A stretch of 64,000 bases of DNA from Sipunculus nudus (GCA_026874595.1 CM049308.1:43283327-43347326), one strand, 5' to 3'; counted from the stretch's first letter, positions 26,998 through 40,469 are shown. Numbers and translations are program-made. Notes: generated by a model not told the origin, from the letters alone.

Positions 26998-27479
26998 TTT
27001 ATCCAGTAACATGAGCAAGAACTGTCTGTGTTTTGGGATAATTAGGAGTCATTATCCTGGGTATGTGTAAACCAAAAGAGGATAACACTGACACAAGGGA
27101 GTGCCATCAGGCTAAAAAGGACCAGTGATATTTAGAAAGTACAAAGAAAAAAAAACGGATTTCTTCAGAGCATGGAGATTTGCCCCTGTGTCTGTCCAAA
27201 TAGGATTCATTAACTAAGAGATTTGAGCCAGGAGTTCTAGCGTGGTTGCATGCCAGTCAGTTCTCATCACACTGATACTTCCCACCCCCCCCCCACGCAC
27301 AGACCACAATGGACAGGCCTGCCATTTGATGGGTTCTATATTATATTGATCATTGTAACTGTAATCTCAACAGGTTAAACACAAACCTCAGGTTAACGAA
27401 TATCCAGGTAACCATCTTTGTTGACTGAGAAAATTTACCATTTGAAACAAGATATATAAAACCATGTAATCCAGGTTAC

Positions 27480-27834
27480 AGTAGTGTGAGTGTTGATAAA
27501 GGAAATGTGATAGGTAACAAAATAATTAGGTTTGGATAATGTTGATAAAGAAAATGTCCAAGGTAAGAAAATAATTATTAGGTAATGATAGTATTGATCA
27601 AGCAAATGACTAAGGTAACATAATAATCAAGTAATAATAGTGTTGATGAAGAAAATGTCCAAGGAAACAAAATAATCAGGTAATTAAAGTATTAACAAAG
27701 GAAATACCCAAGGTAACAAAATAATCAGGTAATTAATTAGAGTATTGACAAAGGAAATGTCCAAGGTAACAAAATAATCAGGTAATTATAGTGTCAAAGG
27801 AATAATCTAAGGTGACAGATTATTCAGGTGACAA
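27480..27834 (+). repeat. About 60-bp degenerate tandem repeat
   Basis: Five to six units with GGAAATGTCCAAGGTAACAA and AATAATCAGGTAAT, unit length drifting. Confidence 0.8.
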
Positions 27835-29139
27835 CTGGTGGTAACTGAGACATATCTTTGGTTGTAAAATAATCATGTTGGTGTTCCTAGCTTCTTGCGG
27901 TATTTGTGTTTTTGTGGGCTGGATTACTTATTCTTGGTGAGCTCTGCCAGCTTTGTTTGACCTGCTGGAGTCACAGGCTGTGACCAGACTCTGCTATATG
28001 AGTGTTCACACCGGGCAACTTGATTAGATTCTCGTTTACAAATGAAATGGCAGTGAACAGTGGTTCTTCCGTCAGCCAGTCCATCAGTGAGTCAGCACTC
28101 CCTTGGATTGTCACCAGTGTCACGGGGATATTTTGGTCATGCACTAACTTGCTGGTCTAATTTTCAAACCAGGCAGCTCCATGCTGGCCAGGAAGTCTTT
28201 GTAAAAAGTCTTTGCAGTATGGATTTTATATTTCTTTGTAATGAACAGACTGACAGACAGACAGAAGTTGTGTGGTGTTATTAATGTCAGCATTATTCTG
28301 TGACTGTTTGTCCCTTGCTGTATGATTTAGGTGTGCCATCGTTGATATATATGCTTTATGACATCTGTATATGAATGTTGTATGCTCGCTGACAAGCGCT
28401 TGGGGACAGCTGTTGGGTGGTTGTAGCGGTGATTTTTATCTTGGGGCAGCTAGGACAAATATCTCAATGTTTTCTGCAGAATGTTCTTTTAGATCTCGGT
28501 TAGATTTGTGGCCTTTTGCTTCAGTCCATCAAAAACTGGTTCTGCTTTCATGCTGAAGGACTGAAGCAATAACAGACTGTTCCTCCTGGGACTGCGCGGT
28601 GCTGGCGTTTGATCATGTGTTTGGAAAGAGAAGGTCCTGAGATGATAGACAGGGTCTCTGTGGACTGGACAAGAATCGTGTAATGCTTTAAAGTCAGGAG
28701 ACATGAGGGGAAGATGTCATCTCAAGCTGACTGTCACCGTTGTACACATGGACACTCCCTATTGATTGCTGTTTTGATGTAGCCACACTTTTTTAAATCA
28801 TTATTTCTTTGGCTAGGTCTTGCGGTACACTTCATAGAAGATGGATTTCTTATCAGCTTCTAGAAAGACTTTGAATTACCCGGTCCTGACTGTCCACAAA
28901 TATCTTCTTACCTTCATGTCAAACTGATTCTGTTAATATTTATTTAACCTTTGCTAACACACATAACTTGTTTATCACACCAATAGTGTGGATTTAATTA
29001 ACATTATATTCTATGTAATATGAATAAATTCTTTCTCAAACTCATATTAAAGATATAATAAGTTTCTTTTGTTTAATACCCTCACTTCATTTTTCATGTT
29101 CAGGGTAAGGTCATGTACTTCATTGCCATTACCTGGTTT

Positions 29140-29444
29140 CACTTGTCACTTTGGATGTAATGAGCTTTACTTATTATAGAAATTACTTCCTTATCACAGC
29201 TTACTGTGGATGTAATAAGCTTTACCATTTATAATAATTATTCCTTTATTAAGCCTTACTGTGCATGTAATGAGCTTTACTAAATATAATAATTTTGTTC
29301 TTATCACCCCTTACTGTGGATGTAATGAGCTTTACTTATTATAATGATTATTTCTTTATCACGCCTTACTCTGGATGTAATGAGCTTTACTAATTATAAT
29401 AATTATTTTATTATCACACATTGTGATATTATATATTACATTCA
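29140..29444 (+). repeat. About 55-60-bp tandem repeat
   Basis: Five units with CTTACTGTGGATGTAATGAG and CTTTACTTATTATAATAATT. Confidence 0.85.
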
Positions 29445-30847
29445 CAGAAGGGATGCAGTGAGCTTGGTTCTCAAAGAATATATCGCTTCAACTGTCAAAG
29501 ATTCTTATGTTCAGGGCGTCTATCTTGGTACAGATGTTTAAGAACATAATGAGCCCACTTCCACTGTATTTGTTGTGTGAGATGATTCCTACTGACTACC
29601 AAATATTAACAACTGGCAGACAGTACTTCGAGTCTTAAAGGTGAACTCCAGTGTCTGAAAATCACCTTAACAAATTCAGTCTCCTCAGTCAGAACTTTAT
29701 TAAGTTTGGATGAATGACTGGTAATGGTTTCCAGTTAACGAACATACTAATTACAAAAATTATAGTTATAATTCATAAAATTCACAGTACATTTCTACAC
29801 TGAAGAAAACTTTAACCCTTTTACATGTTTGGTACTCAGAGATATTTATGGGATTTACCATTTTAATTTGTTTTTTATTACCATGATGATTCACCTAATC
29901 TCTTCTGCCTGCTGTATGTATCATTAATACCAAGTAGAATGTTCAATTACCTTACGTCGCCTGTTTGGTGTAAGATAATTCAAGTCTTTATTTATAGAAG
30001 ATGTGTGAATCTGATAATATTCAATAATTCTAAAATTAGCAAGTGTGAAATGGATGAATCAGTGACAAATGTTGCTCAGACTATAATTTCAGCAACAAAA
30101 AGTACAGGGACATGTTATTTTGTGATTAAAACCATTGAAAGTAAAGTCATGTTTTTTGGAGAAGCTTTCAGAATAAGTCTTGGTCAGTGTTTGTTGTCTA
30201 TTAGAAACATCAAATTGCCATTGGTTTGATTTTAATTCAGCTGACAAAAAAATGAATACATTATATTAACCTACATTCTTTTTGTGTATTTATCTAATTT
30301 GGCTGTATATGTGTGATGAGTATATGGTGATGAGGCTGTATATTTTATGTTGTGGTAAGATTATTTATGAAGCAGTGGTGACATTCTGGGATTCTTACTA
30401 AAACAGGCATCATCAGTATTCAGGACATTTCTGTGTATAAACTGGTGAAATGTGAGACGCTGCTGAACATTAAGCACACTGAGCACAGAGATGGCTGGAA
30501 GACTGTAGTGGTTGAGTCAATAGTTTTTTAGAGTGTTGCTTTTAGTGGTGGTTCCACAATGTCTCCTGGTGAACTACAGGCTTGTTTTATATGTTCATCA
30601 GCAGATCCATCAGCAGTGATCAACCTCCAGCTGAGCAGTTTTGGCATTGATCCTGAATTAACCTCAGGTCTAGACGTAGATGACAAACCTCAAGTACCAC
30701 GGACACAATCCTCACTTGCACAGTTACTCTAGTCTAATGCTATGCCTTGGGTTCTTGCCTAGGTTGGAATGCCATCGTTGGGCAGGAATTCTTTTAGGTC
30801 TCAATATATCTTGAAGTGGGCATGGCCCCATAGCTGGAGTAGCTGAT

Positions 30848-31800
30848 TTTTAGCTCAGCTGACTATAAGTCAACTTAGCTAAAGGGATGGCCTCGGTATG
30901 TTGACTGTCCATCCGTTAAACTAGCACCTTTGGAACCGATTAGACCTAGATGAATCAGAAGATCAGCATACATATTTAAGACTTCCTGTCCACTGGTGCT
31001 TTTTTTTTTTTGCATATTTGGCATTGATATTTGATTAAATATTTCCTATGTACATGTCAGAAATTAGGTCAATATGGCATAAATTTAAGAAGCTTACGGA
31101 ACAGAGCATAATGTACATTGTCAAAACTTCTGGAAAGATATTTACCCACTTTACATGGTAAATGTTGAAGTTAGAGATTCTTTTTTACAAATATAATTAT
31201 ATCTAATTTTAGATTCAATTGTACACCAAAAATTAGACAAGAATGTTGTAAATATATATGTGTTTAATAGCATAAAAGTAATATAGGTACCTCAGACTTT
31301 GCTGGACTTTGATCTTGGCACATTATTTTCCTGTAATCACCATTAATTTAATTTTCACAGCATGTACTCTTCTTAATCTGAAACTTGAAAGCATTTGATA
31401 AAAACTGTAGCTTTTATTCAAGTTTTAGAAGACCTAGTCATACATAAATGTATTGTATAGATCAGTTGCAGTCAGTGTTGTAGGCAGCTCTCTGGACCCC
31501 CCTCCCCCCCCCCCCCCCCCCCTTCCCCCCTTGTTGAGATTCAGGACTTCAGAGTCGGTTAATATATGTGTTGTATAAATACTTTGACCATGTCATATCG
31601 AGCTGGTTGAACAGTATGTTCAAAAGGCTTTGGAGCATTTTTCTGTGTATACAGAATAAAATTGTACATATGTTGCATGTACAGTCATTGTAGCACAAGC
31701 GAACATTATGTACATGTATTTGGAACTAAGGGAAGGGGAAACTGTGTATGCAGGACAGACTTATTAATATGGCTGAGTGCCATTATTCATTGGTCCCTTA
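30848..31800 (+). mobile_element. Helentron/HINE-like element, copy B (degraded)
   Basis: Starts TTTTAGCTCAGCTGACTATAAGTCA like copy A and stays alignable to it to about 31480. The 3' end is recognisable but decayed: GGCTGAGTGCC then GGTCCCTTATT at 31771-31801, in place of CAGCTGAGC and GACC-loop-GGTCCCTTG. It holds a poly-C run at 31504-31522. Bases 31715-31770 match 62995-63055. Confidence 0.55.
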
Positions 31801-32102
31801 TTCATGTTACCTATATGTACATTTACTGACATGTCAGCACACTGGTTAGTATGCAGGGAATGATAGCATGTTGCAGGTTTCATCTCTTTATAGCTTATAG
31901 TATACTGATTATAAAATATTAAAATCTCACACTCGGGGGACGATTAACTCCTCCCTTCATCAGGCAATGCTGCCTCGTGACAGCCACTCCAGTTCAAGTT
32001 CTACACCACTGCAGTTTTAATTGAGTGCCATGACAGTTTCAGGTCTATATCATATTATTTCCAAGTACATTGACTGGAAGGGGACTGAATTTAAATATGA
32101 TT

Positions 32103-34524
32103 TTTAGCTCAGCTGACTTTCAGTTATGCTGGGCTTTAGCGATGGGTTTTTGTCCGTCGTCCTTCTGTCTGTCCGTCCGGCCGGCCGGCTGGCCGTCCAT
32201 TAGCAGGGCACAAATCGTAACCGTAGGGGCTAGGGCCATGAACCCTATGCAGTCTAAGAGGTTCTAAAAAGATCTCCTTGCAAACCTGAAATTAGGTCAC
32301 TGCGACCTATATTCTCAAAGTTATGGGGTGTGTTTGCACCCCCCAGAAATAATTCTTTTAGCCAAAATTTTCATCCCAAACCTTCCATCTTTCACATACA
32401 GCTCACCTACCAACAGGGGAAGAACCATAATTATTTTGAGGTCAAAGGTCAAGGTCACAGAACCAACTTCTTTGAAAAGCCTGTGGATGCATTTTAAGCC
32501 AAACCTTTCATCCCAATTCTTTGATCTTTCACATATAGCTCACCTACTAAGTGGGAGAAGAATCCTATAGATGTTGAGGTCACAAGGTCATAGATCAGGG
32601 TCACAGGATCCACTTATTTGAAAAGGTTGTGGACACATTTCAAGTTAGACCTTTCATTCCAAACCTTTCAGCACTGATATCGCTTCTCTGCCAACAGGGG
32701 AAAAGACCTGTTGATTTTGATATTTCAAGTTCACAGCACCCTCCTCTTGCGTAGAGTAATTTTCAGGCAAACTTTTCAATCTATACTTTTCATCTGTCAT
32801 ATATGGCTTACCTACCAATAGGGGAAGAAGCCTATTGATGTTGAGTTCAAAAGGTCAAAGGTCAAGGTCACAATATTGTTCTAAATGCTTGTGAACATAT
32901 TTCAAGTGAAATTGTTCAACCCAAACCTTTAGTCTTTCACATATGCCACATCTATGCATCACTCAGTGTGATTCAAACTTCATATTTATGGGTCTTTTTG
33001 CATGAAGAAATAACTAATTGATTTTAAGGTCAGCTGGTCAGGAGGTTAAAGGTTGCAGGTCTAAGTTATTCATTCATTGGTTGCCAAGATATTACACCCG
33101 GCCAGATGTAAGTGGTTAGTAGTTACCCATCATTTAGAAAGAATCCAGTTGATATGTGGGCAAAAGGCCAAGGTCATAGGTCAGGTCAACTTATTTTGTA
33201 GACCATCTTTATTTTTCTTGTATATATAAGCTTGCACTCTAGCTGGTACATCTCACCCTGTGGCTGTAATTGTGAGTGACACTGTTGACATATGACTCCT
33301 TTTTGTATCAGGCTATTAAGTGATAAGGCTGAGTGATAAGTACCTCGTTACTGCATAACAAAACACTGTTGTTGGAATACTTCAGCCAGGCATTAACACT
33401 ATGAGAATATAGAATTAAGGTTTAGCTACTGATTTATAAGATGATGGGAACATTTTGCAGTTTATTTTATGGAATCATAGCAATAAACTTAGTTTCCTAG
33501 AAATCTGAATATTTTAATATAAATCACCACATATAAAAGCAAGTGTTTGTTCTCATAATATGTGGATGTGTACTTGATTTAGGATGGCTTTATTTTATTA
33601 CAAGACTCTTAGTCATGCTTTCTGCATTTCTTTTCTTTCAGGTTTTCTAGTTTACCAACCCTGCTGACCCCATTGAAAAGCAAATTGATAATAAAAAATA
33701 TTGGACCTACACTTTTACATTTGCATATCTATAAATCTGATATGAGCGCCTGAACATGCCTTTTGAATTGTTTTGGACATTCATTACTGTAACATCATTT
33801 GGAGAATTTGCCCCAAGTTTGGTCTCTTATTGGAGGATGTGTGATATCAAATGTCGGACTTGTCAGAAATCCATTATGTCTGCCAGTTAGCCAACTTAGA
33901 AATCCTTTTTTCAGTGCAGTTTCAGTAATTTTCCTTCAATGTTTGGTCCGATTTAGAGAATGGTTGTTGTGTGATTTCAGACCTGTCAGAAGTCCAAAAT
34001 GGCCACCAGGCAACCATCTTAAAATTCCTTTTGATCATATTATCTAAAGAACTGTTAAAGTGAAGGCAGTCGGACGTATATTAATGTAATCTTGCAAAGG
34101 ATTGGGTCAAATATTTCTAAATAAATATTATCAACATATATGAAAGTGCAGTACAGTTGGCTTGTATTGAAAAAAAATTCATACAGAAGCACCTGTTTCT
34201 CAATAATTCTTTCATGGATTTCCTTGATTTTTTGCTATATATTTTGATCTTATATTTGCCCTATGTGGTGTTCCTTTTGAGACTGACAGGTATCAAGTAA
34301 GCTATGGGAATAGTTCTGGATACCTTAACAATCATACATTTTCCTCAGATCATCAATTCACTGTGTTTTAACCAGACATAGGTGATATATATTTCTGTTG
34401 TCGTAGAAAATTACAACGAATTGGCAAATTGGTTCTTCAAAATTTGACTGGAAGTTGAGAATCTCAGCCCATGATGTCGCAGGTCATGCTTGGCAGCTGA
34501 GCGTCATGACCCATGGGTCACTTG
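32103..34524 (+). mobile_element. Helentron/HINE-like element, copy C
   Basis: The 5' end TTTAGCTCAGCTGACTTTCA is followed by a GTCCGTCC/GGCCGGCCGG tract (32151-32193). The 3' end has CAGCTGAGC at 34494-34502, a palindromic hairpin GACCCATGGGTC (34508-34519) and CACTTG. The interior differs from copy A: from about 32340 to 33190 it is the AGGTCA-rich core also seen at 1-700 and 56500-57560, with DR1+DR0 motifs at 32439-32457 and 32852-32870. No coding capacity. Confidence 0.6.
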
Positions 34525-35640
34525 TTATTTCTTCCATTTTGGACCAGACTTTTTTTCTGCTGATTTTGCCATGTAATTTCTATAATATAAGCCACAATCA
34601 AGGAACTTATGTTAACTAACATCTGTTAACTGTTGTGTGTGTGCTGGCTCAGAGAGCATTCACTGGTATAATTTACCACTATGCTTTAAACACCCTTGGT
34701 ACAATTAGGCGAACCAGAGGGCACAGTATAATTTACACTTCTCCAAAATGTACTCAGACAATAGACTGGAGTATCGCAGGCATTAAGAGTTCATCATGAC
34801 CCATTAATAACTTGGTCAGGCTTACTGAAGGAACTTTCTTGTAAAAGGATTTATTTAGAATTTAGCTGTGTATATACCTGAACATGTTGAACAATTCCAC
34901 TGAGGCTTATAATGAAATTGAATTTCGAAAGATTTTTTAATGATTCAAGACTTTTGAATTTGGTATATATATAAAGCCCAGGGTTGTTGTCAAATCTATA
35001 GAGCTGGTTATTATATATATGCATATTGGAGCATATATTTATGGCATGCATCAGACTTGAGTGGTATACAGGTCTGTGTGGTAATGTGACAAATAAGGCT
35101 GACAATTCTGATTTGTTGATCCAACTAGAATTCAGTAAGGTGCCTGGCTCAGTGACATGGAGGTCCAGCTCTTACATTCATCACTTAATGGGATTTGTTT
35201 CTGTACAGCTGGCCTGAATATTTGAATCTGTGAGTGCAACATAATATTGTGGATCCTAAATGGAAGGAGGGTTTGTCTTATTTGCCATTGTAATGAGATT
35301 ATGTGTCAGAATTACTTGACTGTTTGGCTATCAAGTCCATACTGCCTCAAGTGCTTGTGATGTATTGTGAGCTAACCTGACTGAGTCAGGTCTGGGTTTT
35401 GTGTAAATGTTCCCAAGTTTACCAGCAGTTTACAGTCACCCGCATAATTAAAAGGATAAATTAGGGACACCTTGCACCAGGCCTTCGTCATTTTTTGTCC
35501 TTCTGCATTCTTGGTCTGTTAGTGGGTAATCAGGGTTGTCACATGTTGACTTAGATTCTGTATTAATTTTAAGAAAATTGAATATTTCCTCATGAACAAA
35601 CATGACATTCCCTGGTCCTGTCTTTATAGCTGGCAAGTAA

Positions 35641-35700
35641 TCATCTGAGCTCAGGTGGTCACTGTGCATCTGAGCTCAGGTGGTCACTGTGCATCTGAGC
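35641..35700 (+). repeat. 25-bp tandem repeat, 2-3 copies
   Basis: ATCTGAGCTCAGGTGGTCAC plus TGTGC repeated. Confidence 0.85.
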
Positions 35701-35879
35701 TGTAATCAGGCAATCTCTTGTAAAGAAGGTATATGGAAGTTCACACTTTTACCTCATTCTTTCAGATAAACAGTTTTACCTGTGTAGTAATAACTTACAA
35801 AACAAAACCAGTTCAGGGTAGCAACCCTTCATCCTCAGACTAGAATGCCTGATTAAAATCCTGAGCAGGTACACTGATA

Positions 35880-36057
35880 TGTGAACAGACATATAATCCT
35901 TATCAGACACTGTGCCTGATATCTGATATGATCCTGAGTAGCTACTCTGCAGACTGATACTGATGTGTTATCCTGAGTAGCTACCCTGCAGACTGATACT
36001 GATGTGTAATCCTCAGTAGCTACCCTGTAGACTGATATCTGATGTATGATCCTGAGT
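35880..36057 (+). repeat. 40-bp minisatellite, left part
   Basis: Units ATCCTGAGTAGCTACCCTGC / AGACTGATATCTGATGTGTA. The array breaks off at CCTGAGTA and resumes at about 40470. Confidence 0.9.
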
Positions 36058-37474
36058 ACCGTAAAATCTCCACTTAAAACCGCACTTCCGATTAAAACCG
36101 CACCCAGACTTCGCCGAAATTCCTGGTGAGACACCGCGAGGGGCTCAAATACTAAGAACCCCCCTTTAAAACCGCACCAACTTTCGCTACAGAATGATTT
36201 GACAAAAGACACAATCAAGCTATCATCTAGAAATGAACACGCGTAGGTTGCGACTCGGCCATTCCTGTCCACTTTAAAAATTCCTTGGGCATTTTATTTA
36301 AACACATCATAACACTTTTTTGCAGGGTCACTCAAGCAAGAAGTTTGGGAAGACGTAAGGGCCGGTGAACATCTGCCTGTTTATACAGATTTTATATTCC
36401 GTGCTGTATTCTTGTTTGCTACTGATTTATCATTATATTTTGGAAAAAATATTCTGCTGATCCATTTCAAGTCACTGTATATTTTATTTCTAAAAGTAAT
36501 ATTTTGAAATCTTCATTTTTGATGAAAATTACATTTTCTGGAATTACTCGGAAGATTCAAATCATTTTCATACCGGTTACTTCGGTATTATCATTGTCAC
36601 ATCTTACGTTGACATCGCTTAATGTCACAATTTGCTGGTGCGTTTGAAAACATCGCTGGTCAACTTAACTAGATATCAAAGTAACTGAAGTTACCTTGTC
36701 GAGTTTCGCACGTATAGGAAACATGACGCTTGAAAACGAGTGATTTTAAGGCAAAATTAAAGTGGCTAGTCGGAGTAAACAAGTTTTTTTCCTGAAGAAA
36801 GTTTCCGTGTGGGGAGCCATTTTGTCAAGGCAGTGTTCGCGCAAGGCACACTGGGACGAAATAGGTGGCTGTTCTGTTTACCATCCACCGCGTACAGCCG
36901 TTCAAAATATTCTAAGCAGAATACCGGGGCGTTCCAACACATTGCGGCACTCAGACTTGATTTTAAAACGATCGTCTGCCATTGTGTGACTCCTTACAAT
37001 GTCAGCTTTTTATTCATTTTACGTTTTAAACAAATAATCATTGCTAAATAAAACCGCAAATGGGTTTAAAGTCGGCTTTTATTTCAATTTTGCTTGACCA
37101 TGCCTAACGAAGTGGGCCGCTGTGTGTTACAGCAGGGTTGTTGTAAAGTATTATTTGGTGACAATCACCAAGATTTTATAACAAGTTATATATCCATGAA
37201 AACTAATCAGCAATATTTAATTTATAAATAACAAATTATCGTAAATAATACATTTATACACGGCTCCAATGCATGCGAGACTGCTGCTAAGAACGGCCTT
37301 CGAAAGTTCCAATATTATCGCCCACTCGCCGGCCCAAAAACGATGTCTGACAGGAAGATATATAGGAAACCCTTCTAGTATAAACCGCACAGTGCTTTCA
37401 GGAAATCAACCCGTTTTCAAGATTTTGAATTTCTTGATTAAACCGCGGTTTTAAGTGGAGATTTTACGGTACCG
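36056..37474. mobile_element. pogo/Tigger-like non-autonomous TIR element
   Basis: The left end CCGTAAAATCTCCACTTAAA-ACCGC (from 36058) and right end GCGGTTTTAAGTGGAGATTT-TACGG (to about 37470) are perfect inverted repeats of 25 bp or more, each bordered by TA. AAAACCGCA motifs recur inside each end. TA target and ends of this kind fit Tc1/mariner pogo/Tigger elements. Short frames inside (for example 36762-36989) show no transposase motif. Confidence 0.65.
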
Positions 37475-38008
37475 TAGATACGCGTTTTGCTGCTGCACGT
37501 CGTCTAATGGCCGCACCTCATGTTCGCAAAATATCTGGAAGGCTCCTTCACTGATGTAAAAAATTCCCAAAACCTTACTTAATGGCCGCACCACATTCTC
37601 AACACGTTTCTGCCGGATGGTGTATGGGAACACAACGAAAAAACATTCTTTTCTTGAACGCTAGGCTGCAGCTAGGGACGCTGCGGGATGCTGATCTGCG
37701 GTCAGGCATAACAGTTTTGGGGAAACAGTTGCAGTTGTGTGTGTTGCTTGGCTTTGCTAATTAATTAATTTAATTTATTGGTTAAACAGCCTGATCTACC
37801 CAATTAGAATAGATGACAATTTGTTGGGTTTATGACGACTCATCCAAGACGAATCCTAGTAGGGCCACAAAATTAATTTGACACATCACTGAATGTCAGA
37901 GAATTTTGCGCCTTTATCTTGGCTAATTAAAGTTCAATGGGACATCAAACCATTGTATGGCACGACTTTAATTTAAATATTATTTAGACATTATACATCG
38001 TTGGTCTG
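37475..38008. other. Inserted non-satellite DNA with TAATGGCCGCACC motifs
   Basis: Sequence unlike the flanking 40-bp array. TAATGGCCGCACC occurs twice (about 37505 and 37581). From about 37890 it is homologous to the unit at 39665-39920. No gene seen. Confidence 0.5.
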
Positions 38009-38157
38009 TTAACACATTCACTGCCAAGCCCATGTTCACCCCCAGTGCCAGGGCCATACACAGGGACCCCAGCAGCCCCGAGAGCTACAGTGGTACCAAG
38101 ACTAGGTGCTAATTACCTGATAAGAAGGTGTGACGGATAACACAGGGTAATAAAACT

Positions 38158-38158
<1 letters not shown>

Positions 38159-38188
<30 letters not shown>
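38159..38188 (+). repeat. 30-base G homopolymer
   Basis: Uninterrupted G run; it creates a false poly-proline frame on the minus strand. Confidence 0.95.
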
Positions 38189-38190
<2 letters not shown>

Positions 38191-38498
38191 CGTGTGAAGT
38201 TGGGCACTGAGCCAAATGACCTATAGTAGTCAAAGTATGGCACCGGTGGACTGGTCTCATTGCGTCTACATTGACACCAGCATAAAGCTAACAACTGATT
38301 CAAATAAAGATCTATATTTATCGTAAATGATGAACTAAATGAAAATGTGTATAATGGCGCAAATGCTGAATTGGGAAAAGGCAAATGACTGAGAGGCACT
38401 GACATATATAGGCCAATGTCTAAACAAAATAAATTTTATACCGGGCACGCACGATTTGTACACATTTGTAAATATAACCATAAACACAAGATTTGATA

Positions 38499-38600
38499 GG
38501 AGAGCTAGAATGCCGTAGTGGTTAGAATAGTTGGTCAACATGTGCTGTAGGGCATACCGCGTGAGTTCGAACCTGCGCGATGCCGATTTTTTTTTTTTTT
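38499..38600 (+). mobile_element. tRNA-derived SINE head or tRNA pseudogene
   Basis: Has an A-box-like TGCCGTAGTGGTTAGA and, about 45 bases on, a B-box GAGTTCGAACC, followed by a T run (about 38587-38600) that would end Pol III transcription. Acceptor and T stems do not pair well, so it is not a working tRNA gene. Confidence 0.5.
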
Positions 38601-39506
38601 ACAAACATGTAGTTTTTAGGGCTCAAACATACATTTTTACACTTTATAACGAACACAGCGATTCTACCAATCAATATAATTATATAAAAAATATTTTACA
38701 TTACACATGTAATTTTCAAACATAGTCATTATTGACATAGACTGTGTATAGACAATATACTGACATGCTTGAGCCTTGACGCAATTGACCTCGTCATTGT
38801 AACAGTCACACGAAACACGGAGATTATTTCAGTTTTGCAATTTAGGCGCACTTGTTTGTGAAGTTACTAATATATGCATATATCTATATATAAGTAAATA
38901 AGGAACATGAAATAAGCCGAAAGAATCATTTGGAGCCGTGTTCTGAATACACTGCCGAACTGTACGTGTGTCAATCATGTGGCCAGCGCCCTTTGTTGCT
39001 GATTGCGCAATACCCTGTCCAAGCGAGGCAATAAACCTGAACGATCTCACACCTCGCTATGGATTTCACACCTAAGGTGCAATCTATCACACCTCGGTCT
39101 CCCAACCGGGTCTCTCGTAAATAAATGGCCAAAACATGTTCTAATATCAAACTAGCTACATATTTTTACGATCCTCACTTTCGTTTGATTCAATGTAGTA
39201 TTCTTACAAGGAATCGTAAAGTTATTTCACGGCAATGGACCGGAGCCGTGGATTTTGTCACCATCTACACATCTCTCCTGCTTTCGAATGATGCAGTGCA
39301 CTGTTGAATAACAAACAATTCATTTTTCATACTGCGAGACTATTTTACAAATGGACTACTACTCATCTGCAAAGAATTTATTGATAAATTTATGAGAATT
39401 CCTGCTGAAAATGGCTTATAAATAAATGACGTGTATACACATGCTTGGCACTGGGGGAATCATAATTATGGACGTGTATACACGTCATTGGCAGCGAATG
39501 TGTTAA

Positions 39507-39920
39507 CAACAAAACATTTTAATAAACGACACCCGCGTCGGTGATCATATTGCCAGAACACCTTGGGTTGCGCTGATCATAATATATGCAAAATGGTGTC
39601 TGAACCATCAACCGGCAAAACATGCCACATAAAATGATTACGGAACTAGCGGCCATGGGGTACCTTGCGCTTTACCCTGGCTTATTAAACATCAAAGCTG
39701 ATGGTACTCTTTGTGATGCCTTTTATTTACACTGTATAAAACATCAGTCAATTAACAACCTTGACAAAACCTTTGAATAAATGAATCCCGCGTCGATGTT
39801 CACACACCCTGTACACGTACTCCCAGGGTCCTGCGGATCATAATATATGCACACTGGTGCCCGAACTGTCTGCTAGCAATACGTGCCATATTAAAAGATT
39901 ACGGAACTAGCTGGTGAGGT
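39507..39920 (+). repeat. Tandem pair of about 255-280-bp units
   Basis: 39511-39660 and 39763-39915 are related (CCCGCGTCG, GATCATAATATATGCA, GATTACGGAACTAGC). The first unit continues to the left of the piggyBac-like insertion (from about 37890). Confidence 0.65.
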
Positions 39921-40469
39921 TATGACCTTTGAGCGCCATCTATTGACAATTTGATGAACGAAGAAGTATCTGAACGTGAACGCAGGTTTAATTGCCAAAG
40001 AACGTATGGTCTTTGGTTATCTTTTGTTTTAAAGTTTATTTTAAAAGAAAAGATATGTTCGAGAAATATCTTAAAATAATGTTTTACCGGTATTGCAGCC
40101 ATACTCAAATACAGGTACAACCGTTAGTCTGGTTAGAGTGCATAATTTGGTAAGTGAATATCGATCTTTTATCAATCATTGCGTGAAAATGGCCGTGGTA
40201 TATAACTGACTCAGTTTTATAATACATATAAGCCTGTTAAAAATATTAATTTTACATTTTATAAAATTAACAGTGAATAAAATTAATATACAAATATGCA
40301 GTATCATAAAATATACATTCTCAGTATTCACTTCCTCCTTCCTCAGCCTATTATATAAACTTATTTATTTTACATGGATTGTTCAAATAGTTATTATAAC
40401 TAATCGAGGCACTCTCCATGGCTCCGGTGATGGCGTTCGGTAGTCTGCAGAGTTGGAGGAGAAAACCAT
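39921..40469. other. Right end of the inserted block, no feature seen
   Basis: AT-rich DNA up to the resumption of the 40-bp array; no gene or terminal repeat matching the left side was found. Confidence 0.5.

Larger units (their letters stand above)
38009..39506. mobile_element. piggyBac-like non-autonomous element
   Basis: TTAA at 38009-38012 and 39503-39506 border inverted ends: TTAACACATTCACTGCCAA on the left and, reversed on the right, TTAACACATTCGCTGCCAA. TTAA duplication with TTAACxxxTT-type ends is characteristic of piggyBac. The sister tandem unit has an unfilled TTAA at 39752-39755 in matching context. The interior contains a 30-base G run, a tRNA-like SINE head and GTGTATACAC palindromes, but no transposase. 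Confidence 0.7.

Noticed and set aside
35853-36272. 139-residue minus-strand frame
   Set aside because: It runs from the 40-bp array into the end of the pogo-like element and has no domain.
38109-38405. Minus-strand frame with a run of prolines
   Set aside because: It comes from the G30 homopolymer inside the piggyBac-like element.
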